NCBI RefSeq assembly: GCF_014201735.1
Contig: NZ_JACHFE010000003.1
Span: forward strand, 372,001 to 436,000
Reading direction: 5' to 3'
Length of the DNA: 64,000 nt
From: Marinobacter oulmenensis
GTDB lineage: Bacteria > Pseudomonadota > Gammaproteobacteria > Pseudomonadales > Oleiphilaceae
Part shown: piece by piece, positions 51,112 to 59,970 of the stretch
Numbering within the stretch: the first letter of the stretch is position 1
Layout of the letters: each line of letters begins with the position of its first letter
Position numbers and translations under genes: made by a program
The notes under the pieces: generated by a model
Database searches by the model: none
What the model was told of the DNA's origin: nothing
Seen by the model: the letters and a program-made list of their open reading frames with translations, nothing else

Positions 51112-52107
51112 ATGAAAAACAGACTGACTTCCGCGCTGGGCGGCTCGCTGATCGCGGCCGGGCTACTCAGCCTCTCGCCGGTCTCGGCGGAAACACTGGA
51201 CAAAGTGGTCTTCGGAACCAACTGGTACGCCCAGGCGGAGCATGGCGGTTTCTATCAGGCGTTGGCGACGGGCCTCTATGAGGAGCAGGGGCTGGATGTC
51301 GAGATCAAGATGGGCGGGCCCCAGGTCAACGGCACACAACTGCTGGTGACCGGCCGTTACGACCTGCTGATGGGCTACCCCATCGGCAACATCAATGCCG
51401 TCGAGAAGGGCCTGCCGGTCATGACGGTGGCGGCCTCCATGCAGGGCGACCCCCAGTCACTGGTGGCACACCCCCACGTGGAGTCCATCGAACAGATCAA
51501 GGAGGAAGGAATGCCGGTCTACCTGGCCACCCACGCCCATTCCACCTTCTGGCCCTGGCTGAAAGCGGAGTACGGCTTCGAGGATGACGTGGTCCACGCC
51601 TACACCTTCAGTGTGGCGCCTTTCCTGAACGACAAGAACATCGTGCAGCAGGGTTACCTGTCGTCCGAGCCCTTTGCCATTAAGCAGGCCGGCATCGAAC
51701 CCAAGGTCTTTCTGCTGTCCGACTATGGCTACCCTCCCTACGCCACCACCATCGAAACCACCAAAGGCATGATCGAAGACCGCCCGGACGTGGTGAAACG
51801 CTTTGTGCAGGCCAGCATGGAAGGCTGGAAGAGTTACCTGGAAAACCCGGAGCCCGGCAACCGCCTGATCATGGAAGCCAACCCGGAAATGACGCCGGAG
51901 CAGATCGCCTACGGCATCGAGAAGATGAAAGAGTATGAGCTGATCACCGGTGGCGACGCCCAGACCCAGGGCATCGGTGTGATGACCGAAGAACGCTGGC
52001 AGAAGATCAAGGATTTCATGGTGGAGGCGGATCTGGCCTCCGAAGACCTGGATCTCAGCGAGGTCTACACCCTGGAGTTCCTGCCGGAAGAGCCGGTACT
52101 GCCCTAG
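51112..52107 (+). CDS. NitT/TauT-type (NMT1 family) ABC substrate-binding protein
   Basis: 331 residues. Signal peptide MKNRLTSALGGSLIAAGLLSLSPVSAE, then VVFGTNWYAQAEHGGFYQALATGLYEEQGLDVEIKMGGPQVNGTQLLVTGRYDLLMGYPIGNI. The NWYAQAEHGGFYQA segment is shared with pyrimidine/ThiY-type binding proteins that stack aromatic residues on a heterocycle. Paralogous in role to the 47094 protein but diverged in sequence. First gene of the second NitT-type operon. Confidence 0.88.
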   Translation: MKNRLTSALGGSLIAAGLLSLSPVSAETLDKVVFGTNWYAQAEHGGFYQALATGLYEEQGLDVEIKMGGPQVNGTQLLVTGRYDLLMGYPIGNINAVEKGLPVMTVAASMQGDPQSLVAHPHVESIEQIKEEGMPVYLATHAHSTFWPWLKAEYGFEDDVVHAYTFSVAPFLNDKNIVQQGYLSSEPFAIKQAGIEPKVFLLSDYGYPPYATTIETTKGMIEDRPDVVKRFVQASMEGWKSYLENPEPGNRLIMEANPEMTPEQIAYGIEKMKEYELITGGDAQTQGIGVMTEERWQKIKDFMVEADLASEDLDLSEVYTLEFLPEEPVLP

Positions 52108-52160
52108 TCATCCATCCACAGCCTGATGCCGGCCGGGCTTCCCGTGCCGGCTTTGGAGAC

Positions 52161-53033
52161 ATGAGTATGCCCGCAAACACAGCGTCCGAGTTGCCGAGCG
52201 CCGAAGAGGCAGCCACAACCGGACCGGTCACCCGGGGCCGCCCGGTTCTGGAAGTCGATGGCGTCAACAAGGTTTATGGCAACGGCACGGTCGCCCTAAA
52301 GGGCGCCGACCTGACCGTCTGGCAGGGGGAATTTGTCAGCCTGCTGGGGCCATCCGGCTGCGGCAAGAGTACCCTGCTGCGGATCATGGCCGGGCTGGGT
52401 GAGGTCACCACCGGCACCGTGCAATGGTGGGAGCAGGATTACGGCGTGGTGGGCAGCGAAGGACGCAAACTGGCGTTCGTGTTCCAGAACGCGACCCTGA
52501 TGCCCTGGGCCCGGGTTCGCAAGAATGTGCGTCTGCCGCTGGACCTGGAGCACGCCGGCAATGCGCCCGGTGTCGAGGAAAAGATCGACAGTGCCCTGGA
52601 TATGGTCGGCCTCAAGGGCTTTGACGACAGCTTCCCCCGGGAACTGTCCGGCGGCATGCAGATGAGGGCGTCCATCGCCCGTGCCATGGTCACCGAGCCC
52701 GACCTGCTGCTGATGGACGAGCCCTTTGGTGCGCTCGATGAGATGACCCGAAACAAGCTCAACGATGATGTTCTCAAACTCTGGAAGGAGAAGGGCTGGA
52801 CCATCGTGTTCGTGACCCACAGCGTCTATGAGGCGGTCTACCTGTCCAGCCGCGTGGTTGTGATGGCGGCCCGTCCGGGACGCATCGTGGACGATATCGA
52901 GATCCGTGAACCCTACCCCCGATCGCCCGATTTCCGGGTCTCCACCGAATTCGCCGGCTACTGCCGCCAGGTATCGCAGGCCCTGGAAAGAGCCAGCAGC
53001 ATGGGTGAGGAAACACAGGGGCAGCCGTCATGA
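52161..53033 (+). CDS. ABC transporter ATP-binding protein (NitT/TauT type)
   Basis: 290 residues. About 30 extra residues at the N-terminus, then Walker A GPSGCGKST, VFQNATLMPWARVRKNV, signature LSGGMQMRASIARAM, Walker B LLLMDEPFGALD, VTHSVYEAV. Partner of the permease that follows; overlaps it by four bases (ATGA). Confidence 0.93.
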   Translation: MSMPANTASELPSAEEAATTGPVTRGRPVLEVDGVNKVYGNGTVALKGADLTVWQGEFVSLLGPSGCGKSTLLRIMAGLGEVTTGTVQWWEQDYGVVGSEGRKLAFVFQNATLMPWARVRKNVRLPLDLEHAGNAPGVEEKIDSALDMVGLKGFDDSFPRELSGGMQMRASIARAMVTEPDLLLMDEPFGALDEMTRNKLNDDVLKLWKEKGWTIVFVTHSVYEAVYLSSRVVVMAARPGRIVDDIEIREPYPRSPDFRVSTEFAGYCRQVSQALERASSMGEETQGQPS

Positions 53034-53833
53034 AAACACCATTGATACAGAACGAACGCTTTGTACAGGTCGCCGCGCCTTTACTGGTCGGTGCCCTGGT
53101 GCTGCTGATGTGGCAACTGGCGGTCATGGCACTGGAAGTGCCGGTTTACATCGTGCCCAGTCCGGTGGATATCGCGCAGTCACTGGTGAACGACTTCCAG
53201 TCCCTGTTCAACGCGTTGATGATGACCCTCAAGGTGACCTTCCTGGCCTTCGCCATTGCCGTTGTGCTCGGGGTGGCCGCCTCCCTGCTGTTCGTGCAGA
53301 GCAAGTGGATTGAAATCAGCCTGTTTCCCTACGCCGTGCTGATGCAGGTGACACCGATTGTGGCCATCGCGCCCCTGATCATCATCTGGGTGAACGACAC
53401 CACCTGGGCGCTGACCATCTGCGCGGTGATCGTGGCGATCTTCCCGATCATCTCCAACACCACCCTCGGCCTGCGCAGTGTCGATCCCAACCTGTTGAGC
53501 ATGTTCCGCATGTACCGGGCCGGCCGCTGGCAGGAACTGGTACGCCTGCGCATTCCCAGCGCCCTGCCTTACTTTTTTGGCGGGCTGAGGATCAGTTCCG
53601 GGCTGGCACTGATCGGCGCCGTGGTGGCGGAGTTTGTCGCCGGCACCGGCGGTGCCAAGGCCGGCCTGGCCTATACCATCCTCCAGTCCGGCTACAAACT
53701 GGAGATTCCGAAGATGTTTGCCGCCCTGATCCTGATTACGCTGACCGGCATTCTCCTGTTCGCCCTGATGGTCTGGCTCTCCGACCGGGCGCTGCGTAAC
53801 TGGCATGAGAGCGCCCTGAAGGTTGAACACTGA
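53030..53833 (+). CDS. ABC transporter permease (NitT/TauT type)
   Basis: 267 residues, six helices. VYIVPSPVDIAQSLVNDF, VLMQVTPIVAIAPLIIIWV and the EAA-type loop MFRMYRAGRWQELVRLRIPSALPYFFGGLRISSGLALIGAVVAEFVAGTGGAKAGLAY. The EamA gene starts directly at the next base after the stop, so the two are one transcription unit. Confidence 0.92.
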   Translation: MKTPLIQNERFVQVAAPLLVGALVLLMWQLAVMALEVPVYIVPSPVDIAQSLVNDFQSLFNALMMTLKVTFLAFAIAVVLGVAASLLFVQSKWIEISLFPYAVLMQVTPIVAIAPLIIIWVNDTTWALTICAVIVAIFPIISNTTLGLRSVDPNLLSMFRMYRAGRWQELVRLRIPSALPYFFGGLRISSGLALIGAVVAEFVAGTGGAKAGLAYTILQSGYKLEIPKMFAALILITLTGILLFALMVWLSDRALRNWHESALKVEH

Positions 53834-54793
53834 ATGGCCCAATCCATCGACACGCTGCCCTCCACGGGGGGCAGCTACGCCTGGCGCAGGGGCTACCTGC
53901 TTCTGGCGTTCACAGCCCTGACCTGGGGCATCAATTTTCCCATCCTGAAAATGGGGCTGGCCTACAGCCCGCCCCTGATCTACACCACCCTGCGGATGAT
54001 TCTGGGTACCATCACCATGTTCGTGATCGCCCGGTTCATGGGCATCCTGCGGGTGCCGCACCGGGCAGACATACCGGTGGTATTCTCGGTGGGCCTGTTG
54101 CAGAACATGGGCTTTATCACCCTGGTGACCATCGGCATGCAGTTCATGCCCGCCGGGCGCGCCGCCATCCTGGCCTACACCTCGCCGATCTGGGTGGTAC
54201 CGGCCGCGGCCCTGTTGCTGGGCGAACGCTTCACCCTGTTCCGGGCGCTGGGTACGGGGCTGGGCCTGGCCGGCCTGACCGCCATCTTCAATCCGCTGAG
54301 CGTGGACTGGCACGCCCGGGGCATGGCCACCGGCGGCGGCCTGATCGTGCTGGCCACCCTGGTATGGACCGCCGGGCTGATCCACGTGCGCCGGCATCAG
54401 TGGCGCGGGGATGTGCTGTCGCTTATTCCCTGGCAACTGCTGTCGTCAGTGTTCCTGCTGGTGCCCCTGTCCCTGCTGATGGAGGACGTGAACAGCATCC
54501 GCTGGGAGCCGGCGTTTCTGGTCAATGTCTTCTTCAGCGGCGCTATTGCCTCCGGCGTCTGCGTGGCTGCTCAGGTGGGCGCCATCCGCTCCCTACCGGC
54601 GGTGACCATGTCCCTGAACTCCGCCGCTGTACCCGCCGTCGGCCTGGTGTCCTCGGCCATCATACTGAACGAGCAGCCGGGCTTCCCGGACATCCTCGGG
54701 TTCTGCCTGATCGGCTGCGGCATTCTTGTGGTGGGCCTGGCAGACCGGCACCAGGCCCGGCGGATGCGCCGAAAGGCTATGAGCCTTCGGTGA
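53834..54793 (+). CDS. EamA/DMT superfamily transporter
   Basis: 319 residues, ten helices in two EamA repeats: GYLLLAFTALTWGINFPILKMGLAYSPPLIYTTLRMILG (first) and GGLIVLATLVWTAGLIHVRRHQW...VNVFFSGAIASGVCVAAQVGAIRSLPAVTMSLNSAAVPAVGLVSSAIILNEQPG (second). DMT proteins move amino acids, nucleobases or metabolites out of or into the cell; the position at the end of a nucleobase importer operon suggests export of a breakdown product. The last gene of the GC-rich island. Confidence 0.87.
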   Translation: MAQSIDTLPSTGGSYAWRRGYLLLAFTALTWGINFPILKMGLAYSPPLIYTTLRMILGTITMFVIARFMGILRVPHRADIPVVFSVGLLQNMGFITLVTIGMQFMPAGRAAILAYTSPIWVVPAAALLLGERFTLFRALGTGLGLAGLTAIFNPLSVDWHARGMATGGGLIVLATLVWTAGLIHVRRHQWRGDVLSLIPWQLLSSVFLLVPLSLLMEDVNSIRWEPAFLVNVFFSGAIASGVCVAAQVGAIRSLPAVTMSLNSAAVPAVGLVSSAIILNEQPGFPDILGFCLIGCGILVVGLADRHQARRMRRKAMSLR

Positions 54794-55019
54794 TGACATT
54801 CCGAACCATCAGCCACAATCCGATACTGAACTTTGCGTCAGATATCCTCAGTTCTATTCCAAAATCACCACTCGCCCCTGTGATTGGCAGCAGATATAAA
54901 TTAACATCAGCCCTATTGCTGCCGTCATACCCTTCGGCTTTTGGATCTTCCTGATTTGGCTCTGTCATATCAGCACGAATGCCAACCGCACAACGGCCCG
55001 CAATTAGTCTCCCCGACAT
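54777..55019 (-). CDS. Small hypothetical protein, doubtful
   Basis: 80-residue open frame on the minus strand, ATG with an AGGGGG sequence eight bases upstream, overlapping the last 17 bases of the EamA gene. The sequence (ADVNLYLLPITGASGDFGIELRISDAKFSIGLWLMVRNVITEGS) looks protein-like and its AT-richer bases resemble the secretion genes to its right rather than the island. It could be a gene, or the end of one lost when the secretion cluster joined the island. No family recognised. Confidence 0.3.
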   Translation of the reverse strand: MSGRLIAGRCAVGIRADMTEPNQEDPKAEGYDGSNRADVNLYLLPITGASGDFGIELRISDAKFSIGLWLMVRNVITEGS

Positions 55020-55098
55020 GGGAAACCCCCTGTATTGATCTGGAGACTTCTATCGGCGACATATCCGGACGTGTCGCCCAATGGTTCGGAGAGACCTC
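54794..55098. other. Junction between purine island and T2SS cluster
   Basis: 305 bp in which base composition drops from strongly GC-rich to near-balanced. Besides the doubtful minus-strand frame at 54777-55019 I see no terminator, repeat, tRNA or insertion-sequence end. gspC and gspD, normally just upstream of gspE, are not here. Confidence 0.5.
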
Positions 55099-56601
55099 AT
55101 GCAAACGCCAAAATCCGAGGAAACCAGCGCGGTACCCCGTCTACCCTTTACCTTCGCAAAGCGCCAGGGCGTCGTCCTTACCACCAATGAAAACCAGGCG
55201 CCAATTATTGCCCTCCGCCGTGATGCCTCTCCTTCAGCACTTGCAGAAGCCAACCGCCTGATCCAGGGAAAAGCCCGGATAGAAGTCGTTGAGAACGCCA
55301 AATTTGAACGGTTATTGAATCAGGCCTACCAGAACGATTCTGAAGAAACCATGCAAATGGTCGAGGGCATCGGCGACGATCCGGACCTCGCGTTGTTGGC
55401 GGATTACGTGCCCGAAACAGAGGACTTGCTGGAGCAGGAAGACGATGCTCCGATCATTCGGTTGATCAACGCCATCCTTACGGAAGCGGTGAAGACCAAT
55501 GCATCTGATGTGCATATTGAAACTTATGAAAAGCAACTGGTTGTTCGTTTCCGAATAGATGGAGTCCTTCGTGAAGTGGTGCAGCCGCGAAGGGTATTAG
55601 CCCCACTTCTTGTATCGCGTATCAAGGTGATGGCCAGGCTCGACATCGCCGAAAAGCGAGTCCCACAGGATGGCCGGATCGCTCTCCGTGTCGCCGGAAG
55701 GGAAATCGATCTCCGGGTTTCAACCATACCGGCGGCCCAGGGCGAACGCGTTGTTCTCCGTATCCTGGACAAACAATCCGGTCACATTGACCTGATGTCA
55801 CTGGGTATGAGCAAAAATGATCTTCGTGAAATGAGGGCGCTCGTCGACGAACCTCACGGGATCCTTCTCGTCACCGGGCCAACCGGGTCAGGGAAATCCA
55901 CCACCCTCTATGCCTGCCTGCAAGCCATCAATGATCGCAGCCGTAACATCATGACGGTCGAAGACCCCATCGAATACAACCTGCCCGGCATCGGTCAAAT
56001 ACAAGTGAACAGCAAGGTTGATATGACCTTTGCCCGTGGCCTCAGAGCGATACTTCGCCAGGATCCCGATGTGGTTATGATCGGTGAAATCCGGGACCTC
56101 GAAACAGCCGAGATAGCGGTTCAGGCCAGCCTGACCGGACATCTCGTGATGTCGACCCTCCATACCAACACCGCTGTCGGCGCCATTACACGGTTAATGG
56201 ATATGGGGATTGAACCTTTCCTGATCTCCTCTTCACTGGTGGGTATCGTGGCTCAACGGCTGGTCAGGGTTCTTTGCCGAAGCTGTCGCACCCCGGTTGA
56301 AGCCACGCCGACGCATTGCTCGTACCTCGGGGTAAATCCAGACGCCCCCCCAACCATATACCAGGCAAGTGGCTGCCCGGCCTGCAATCAGCTGGGATAC
56401 AGCGGCCGAATTGGCATTTACGAAGTCGTGCCGGTGGACGACGCCCTTGGTGTACTTATTCACCAAAGCGCCGGGGAGCGGGCTCTTGAGACGGAAGCCA
56501 GGTCCAAATTCCCCAGCATTCAGGCTGACGGAGCGCAGAAGGTACTGCAGGGCATCACAACGATAGAAGAAGTCATGCGTGTGACCAACAGGAAGCAGTA
56601 G
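55099..56601 (+). CDS. gspE: Type II secretion ATPase GspE
   Basis: 500 residues from the ATG at 55099. N-terminal domain, then the hexameric secretion ATPase core: Walker A GPTGSGKSTT (about 257), Asp box EDPIEYNLPGIGQIQV, Walker B DPDVVMIGEIRD, His box LTGHLVMSTLHTN and the zinc tetracysteine CRSC...CPAC near 395-435. It powers pseudopilus assembly at the inner membrane and is the first gene of an E-to-M cluster; gspC and gspD are absent. Confidence 0.95.
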   Translation: MQTPKSEETSAVPRLPFTFAKRQGVVLTTNENQAPIIALRRDASPSALAEANRLIQGKARIEVVENAKFERLLNQAYQNDSEETMQMVEGIGDDPDLALLADYVPETEDLLEQEDDAPIIRLINAILTEAVKTNASDVHIETYEKQLVVRFRIDGVLREVVQPRRVLAPLLVSRIKVMARLDIAEKRVPQDGRIALRVAGREIDLRVSTIPAAQGERVVLRILDKQSGHIDLMSLGMSKNDLREMRALVDEPHGILLVTGPTGSGKSTTLYACLQAINDRSRNIMTVEDPIEYNLPGIGQIQVNSKVDMTFARGLRAILRQDPDVVMIGEIRDLETAEIAVQASLTGHLVMSTLHTNTAVGAITRLMDMGIEPFLISSSLVGIVAQRLVRVLCRSCRTPVEATPTHCSYLGVNPDAPPTIYQASGCPACNQLGYSGRIGIYEVVPVDDALGVLIHQSAGERALETEARSKFPSIQADGAQKVLQGITTIEEVMRVTNRKQ

Positions 56602-56603
56602 CC

Positions 56604-57818
56604 ATGCCCGCCTTCAATTACAAAGCCCTGAACGAACAGGGCAAGACGACTCAGGGGGTACTGGAAGCCGACGGCCCCCGTTTAGTACGACAGCAATTGC
56701 GCGACCATGGAATGGTCCCAATCTCGGTCGAGTTGAGTACGTCAACTGAGAAGAAACAGGGCGCCCAGTTGTTCAAAGGCCGACCGCTCAAGGTTCAGGA
56801 GTTAGCCCTGATAACCCGACAACTGGCAACGCTGATTCAGGCAGGGATACCTGTGGAGCAGGCACTAAGCGCAGTGGTCGCCCAGACTGAAAAGCCCAGA
56901 ACCCGAAGCATTCTCTCAGCCGTCAGAGCAAAGGTAGTTGAAGGTTATACATTAGCGGACAGCTTGGCAGCCTTTCCCAAAGCTTTCCCCAGGCTCTATC
57001 GGTCCACGGTGGCCGCGGGCGAGCATGCCGGTCATCTTGATCTGGTCTTGAATCGTCTGGCGGACCACACGGAACAACGTCAGGAAGCCCGGCAAAAAAT
57101 CCAGTTGGCAACGATCTATCCCGTCATACTTACCATCGTTGCGGTGTCCATCGTCGTGTTTCTGGTTTCCTATGTCGTCCCGGACATAATCGACGTCTTT
57201 ATCAAGCAGGGCCAAAGCCTGCCGCCCCTCACATCGGCTCTGCTTGCAATGTCGGATTTTCTGTCAGCCTGGGGAATCTATTTGCTGGCGCTCATGGCTG
57301 CCAGCCTCGTGGGCTTCCGTATCTGGTTAAACCGTCCGGCCTTTCGCCGTGTGGTGCATAAAAGGCTGTTAAACGCGCGGGGCATTCGAGGGCTTGTTCG
57401 GGGATACAATACAGCCCGGTATGCCAGCACGTTGAGCATTCTGACATCCAGTGGTGTACCACTGGTCGAAGCCATGCGCATTTCCGGCGAGGTACTGGGT
57501 AATGACCATTTGCGCGAGCGACTGGCAAGTGCAGCCAAAACGGTAAGCGAGGGCGGATCTCTCAATAAAGCGCTAACGCAGGCCGGCTATTTCCCGCCCA
57601 TGATGCTGCACATGATCGCCAGCGGGGAAACAAGCGGTGAGCTGGACGATATGCTGGAACGCACCGCCCGCATGCAGGAAAACACGCTACAGGCCAAAGT
57701 GGAAACACTCGTTGGCCTGTTCGAGCCCATTATGTTGCTCGTGATGGGCGCAGTGGTTCTCATTATTGTTCTGGCAATCATGCTCCCCATCCTGAACATG
57801 AGCAACCTGGTCGGATAA
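56604..57818 (+). CDS. gspF: Type II secretion inner-membrane protein GspF
   Basis: 404 residues, normal length. Two T2SSF repeats: FNYKALNEQGKTTQGVLEAD at the N-terminus, LITRQLATLIQAGIPVEQALSAVV (first) and ARYASTLSILTSSGVPLVEAMRISGEVLGN (second), three membrane helices including IYPVILTIVAVSIVVFLVSYVVPDIIDVF and the C-terminal PIMLLVMGAVVLIIVLAIMLPI. Platform protein that contacts GspE and GspL. Starts two bases after gspE. Confidence 0.95.
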   Translation: MPAFNYKALNEQGKTTQGVLEADGPRLVRQQLRDHGMVPISVELSTSTEKKQGAQLFKGRPLKVQELALITRQLATLIQAGIPVEQALSAVVAQTEKPRTRSILSAVRAKVVEGYTLADSLAAFPKAFPRLYRSTVAAGEHAGHLDLVLNRLADHTEQRQEARQKIQLATIYPVILTIVAVSIVVFLVSYVVPDIIDVFIKQGQSLPPLTSALLAMSDFLSAWGIYLLALMAASLVGFRIWLNRPAFRRVVHKRLLNARGIRGLVRGYNTARYASTLSILTSSGVPLVEAMRISGEVLGNDHLRERLASAAKTVSEGGSLNKALTQAGYFPPMMLHMIASGETSGELDDMLERTARMQENTLQAKVETLVGLFEPIMLLVMGAVVLIIVLAIMLPILNMSNLVG

Positions 57819-57861
57819 CGACTCAGGATTCACTATTCCAACCGTCAAGGAGATGACTTAC

Positions 57862-58329
57862 ATGCAAAGGTACCTGAATGACCATCACACTGGGTGCAAA
57901 GCCGGTATTCAGCGCGGCTTCACCCTGATTGAGATCATGGTCGTCATGGTTATTCTCGGGCTGCTGGTGGCCATTGTTGCGCCCAATATTATGGGCCGGA
58001 GTGATCAAGCCCGGGTCACCGTTGCCGAAACACAGTTAAGCAACATTGCCAACGCTCTCGATTTATATCGCCTTGATAACAGCCATTACCCTTCCACCCA
58101 GCAAAGCCTCGAGGCCCTCGTCAACAAGCCTGCAGGGACACCAGAACCCAAAAACTGGAACAGCAACGGTTACATGAAGTCCGTTCCGGTTGACCCCTGG
58201 GGCAACTCGTATCAGTACGTCAGTCCGGGCGTTGACGGCCCTTATGACCTGTACTCCCTGGGATCTGATGGCCAGGAAGGCGGAGAAGGGGACGCCGCCG
58301 ACATCAATGTCTGGGATGCAGGTACCTGA
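57862..58329 (+). CDS. gspG: Major pseudopilin GspG
   Basis: 155 residues from the ATG at 57862, whose AGGAG site is better spaced than for the ATG at 57853. Prepilin peptidase site RG-FTLIEIMVVMVILGLLVAIVAPNIMGR, with Glu at +5 of the mature protein. The C-terminus PVDPWGNSYQYVSPGVDGPYDLYSLGSDGQEGGEGDAADI is the calcium-binding GspG signature. Main subunit of the T2SS pseudopilus. The leader of about 21 residues is longer than usual. Confidence 0.95.
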   Translation: MQRYLNDHHTGCKAGIQRGFTLIEIMVVMVILGLLVAIVAPNIMGRSDQARVTVAETQLSNIANALDLYRLDNSHYPSTQQSLEALVNKPAGTPEPKNWNSNGYMKSVPVDPWGNSYQYVSPGVDGPYDLYSLGSDGQEGGEGDAADINVWDAGT

Positions 58330-58331
58330 GC

Positions 58332-58862
58332 ATGCGCTCTCCGGGGACGAGTAACGCAGAGCAGGGGTTCACCCTGATCGAGATACTGATTGTACTGGTG
58401 CTGGTAAGCTCGCTGGTCAGTGTCGCTGTCTTCTCCATGGCGGGTTCCCTCGGACAAAGAAAGCTGGATCAATTTGCCCATGACCTCCACCTGCAGATGG
58501 AAACGGCCCGGGAGTATGCCGTCTTTGAAAACGAGGAAATAGGGCTGCGCATCCAGGATGGGCGTTTTGAATTCCTGAAACTGAGCCGGGAGGCAGAAAG
58601 CTGGGAACCGGCAACTGATCGCAGATTGCGCGACCAATCGGCCCCGGAAAGCATAAAAGTCTTACACGAGCGGCGAGCGGGCCTACCACTGCTGACCGAC
58701 GAAGACAGCGGCCATCGGCCCGATGTCATATTCCTCTCCAGCGGAGAGGTTACTGGGTTTACCCTGACGTTATCCGACGAATCGGGCACAAGTGCTTATG
58801 AAATCACCTCAAGCGGCGGCATGCCCATAAGGCTCCAACAAACCCAGGGGCGGGGAGGATGA
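58332..58862 (+). CDS. gspH: Minor pseudopilin GspH
   Basis: 176 residues. Prepilin site QG-FTLIEILIVLVLVSSLVSVAVFSM near residue 12, and a GspH-like C-terminal domain (METAREYAVFENEEIGLRIQDGRFEFLKL). Fits the family length. Starts two bases after gspG; overlaps gspI by four bases. Confidence 0.9.
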   Translation: MRSPGTSNAEQGFTLIEILIVLVLVSSLVSVAVFSMAGSLGQRKLDQFAHDLHLQMETAREYAVFENEEIGLRIQDGRFEFLKLSREAESWEPATDRRLRDQSAPESIKVLHERRAGLPLLTDEDSGHRPDVIFLSSGEVTGFTLTLSDESGTSAYEITSSGGMPIRLQQTQGRGG

Positions 58863-59266
58863 CCATGCGGGCAAAAGGGGCAAGGTCGTGCATAGGTTTC
58901 ACGCTCCTGGAAGTGCTTGTCGCACTGCTCGTGTTCTCGTTATTGGCCAGCGCAGCGGTCAGTGTCACCAGCCAATACGTTGTTTCCCAGGAACGGGTTC
59001 GGGACAAAACCCTTGCCAGTTGGTTGGCCAGCAACGTGGTTACCGAGCTTCGCTTGAAGCCCTCGGGCTCAACCGTTACAGAAAGCCACACCACCCGTGA
59101 GTTCGCCAACCAGAACTGGGAGGTCCAAACAACAATAACGGATACGTCCGAGAAAGCCATGCACCGCGTAGAGGTTAGGGTTTCCCAGGTTCGACCGCCC
59201 GACCCCGCACCGAAGCCGGTCTATACACTTTCAGCCTTTATTGAAGACGGCAGGCAGACAAAATGA
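58859..59266 (+). CDS. gspI: Minor pseudopilin GspI
   Basis: 135 residues. Prepilin site IG-FTLLEVLVALLVFSLLASAAVSVTSQYV after a 13-residue leader, followed by a short GspI domain (LASNVVTELRL... NWEVQTTITDTSEKAMHRVEVRV). Part of the pseudopilus tip with GspJ and GspK. Overlaps gspH and gspJ by four bases each. Confidence 0.93.
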   Translation: MTMRAKGARSCIGFTLLEVLVALLVFSLLASAAVSVTSQYVVSQERVRDKTLASWLASNVVTELRLKPSGSTVTESHTTREFANQNWEVQTTITDTSEKAMHRVEVRVSQVRPPDPAPKPVYTLSAFIEDGRQTK

Positions 59267-59970
59267 GCAGCCACGCACCTTCAGAGCATGGCTTCACTCT
59301 TCTCGAGGTTCTCGTGGCCATCACCATCACCTCAATCATTGGCATTGCTCTTTGGCAGACCCTGCACTCTACCCTTAACACCCGTGATCATGTGGATCGA
59401 GTCTCAAAGGAGTTTTTACAACTTCAGCGCACGATGACAGTAATGGAGCGTGATTTCCTCCAGATCGTTCATCGCCCGACCCGCGACCGGTATGGAGAGT
59501 TAACTCCGGCGTTAACCGGCGAGCATCCATCCTTCGATATTCTTTTAACCCGCCAGGGCTGGAGAAATCCACTGGGGAGCCGGCGCAGCAACCTGCAACG
59601 GGTTGGCTGGGCTCTGGTTGGCTCACAACTCACAAGAACCGACTGGGTCACACTCGACCAGGGACAGGAAGACAACGCCGTCGAAGTCATCCAACTCGAT
59701 AACGTTCACTCATTGCAGGTGGACTGGCTCGTCGATGAGCAGTGGCAAAACCAATGGCCCCAGCATAAAAGCCAGCAAGGAACGGAGAACTTACAGCATC
59801 ATTATGGGGCCTTACCCCGAGCGGTTCGGATTGTTATCGAGCATGAACGATTTGGCAAAATTGACCGAATCTTTGCCATGCCAGACACCCTCCCCATTCA
59901 AGCCTTTAAAAACGCCTCACTCCCGGATGACCGAAAAGGGATGGCAGAGAAGGCACAGACCGGCTCATGA
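59263..59970 (+). CDS. gspJ: Minor pseudopilin GspJ
   Basis: 235 residues. Prepilin site HG-FTLLEVLVAITITSIIGIALWQTLHST near residue 9, then GspJ features (FLQLQRTMTVMERDFLQIVHRPTRD, FDILLTRQGWRNPLGSRRSNLQRVGW). Forms the tip heterotrimer with GspI and GspK. Overlaps gspK by four bases. Confidence 0.93.
   Translation: MSSHAPSEHGFTLLEVLVAITITSIIGIALWQTLHSTLNTRDHVDRVSKEFLQLQRTMTVMERDFLQIVHRPTRDRYGELTPALTGEHPSFDILLTRQGWRNPLGSRRSNLQRVGWALVGSQLTRTDWVTLDQGQEDNAVEVIQLDNVHSLQVDWLVDEQWQNQWPQHKSQQGTENLQHHYGALPRAVRIVIEHERFGKIDRIFAMPDTLPIQAFKNASLPDDRKGMAEKAQTGS

Noticed and set aside
53180..54436. Minus-strand 418-codon frame, His/Gln/Gly-rich
   Set aside because: Antisense to the permease and EamA genes; composition is that of a shadow frame.
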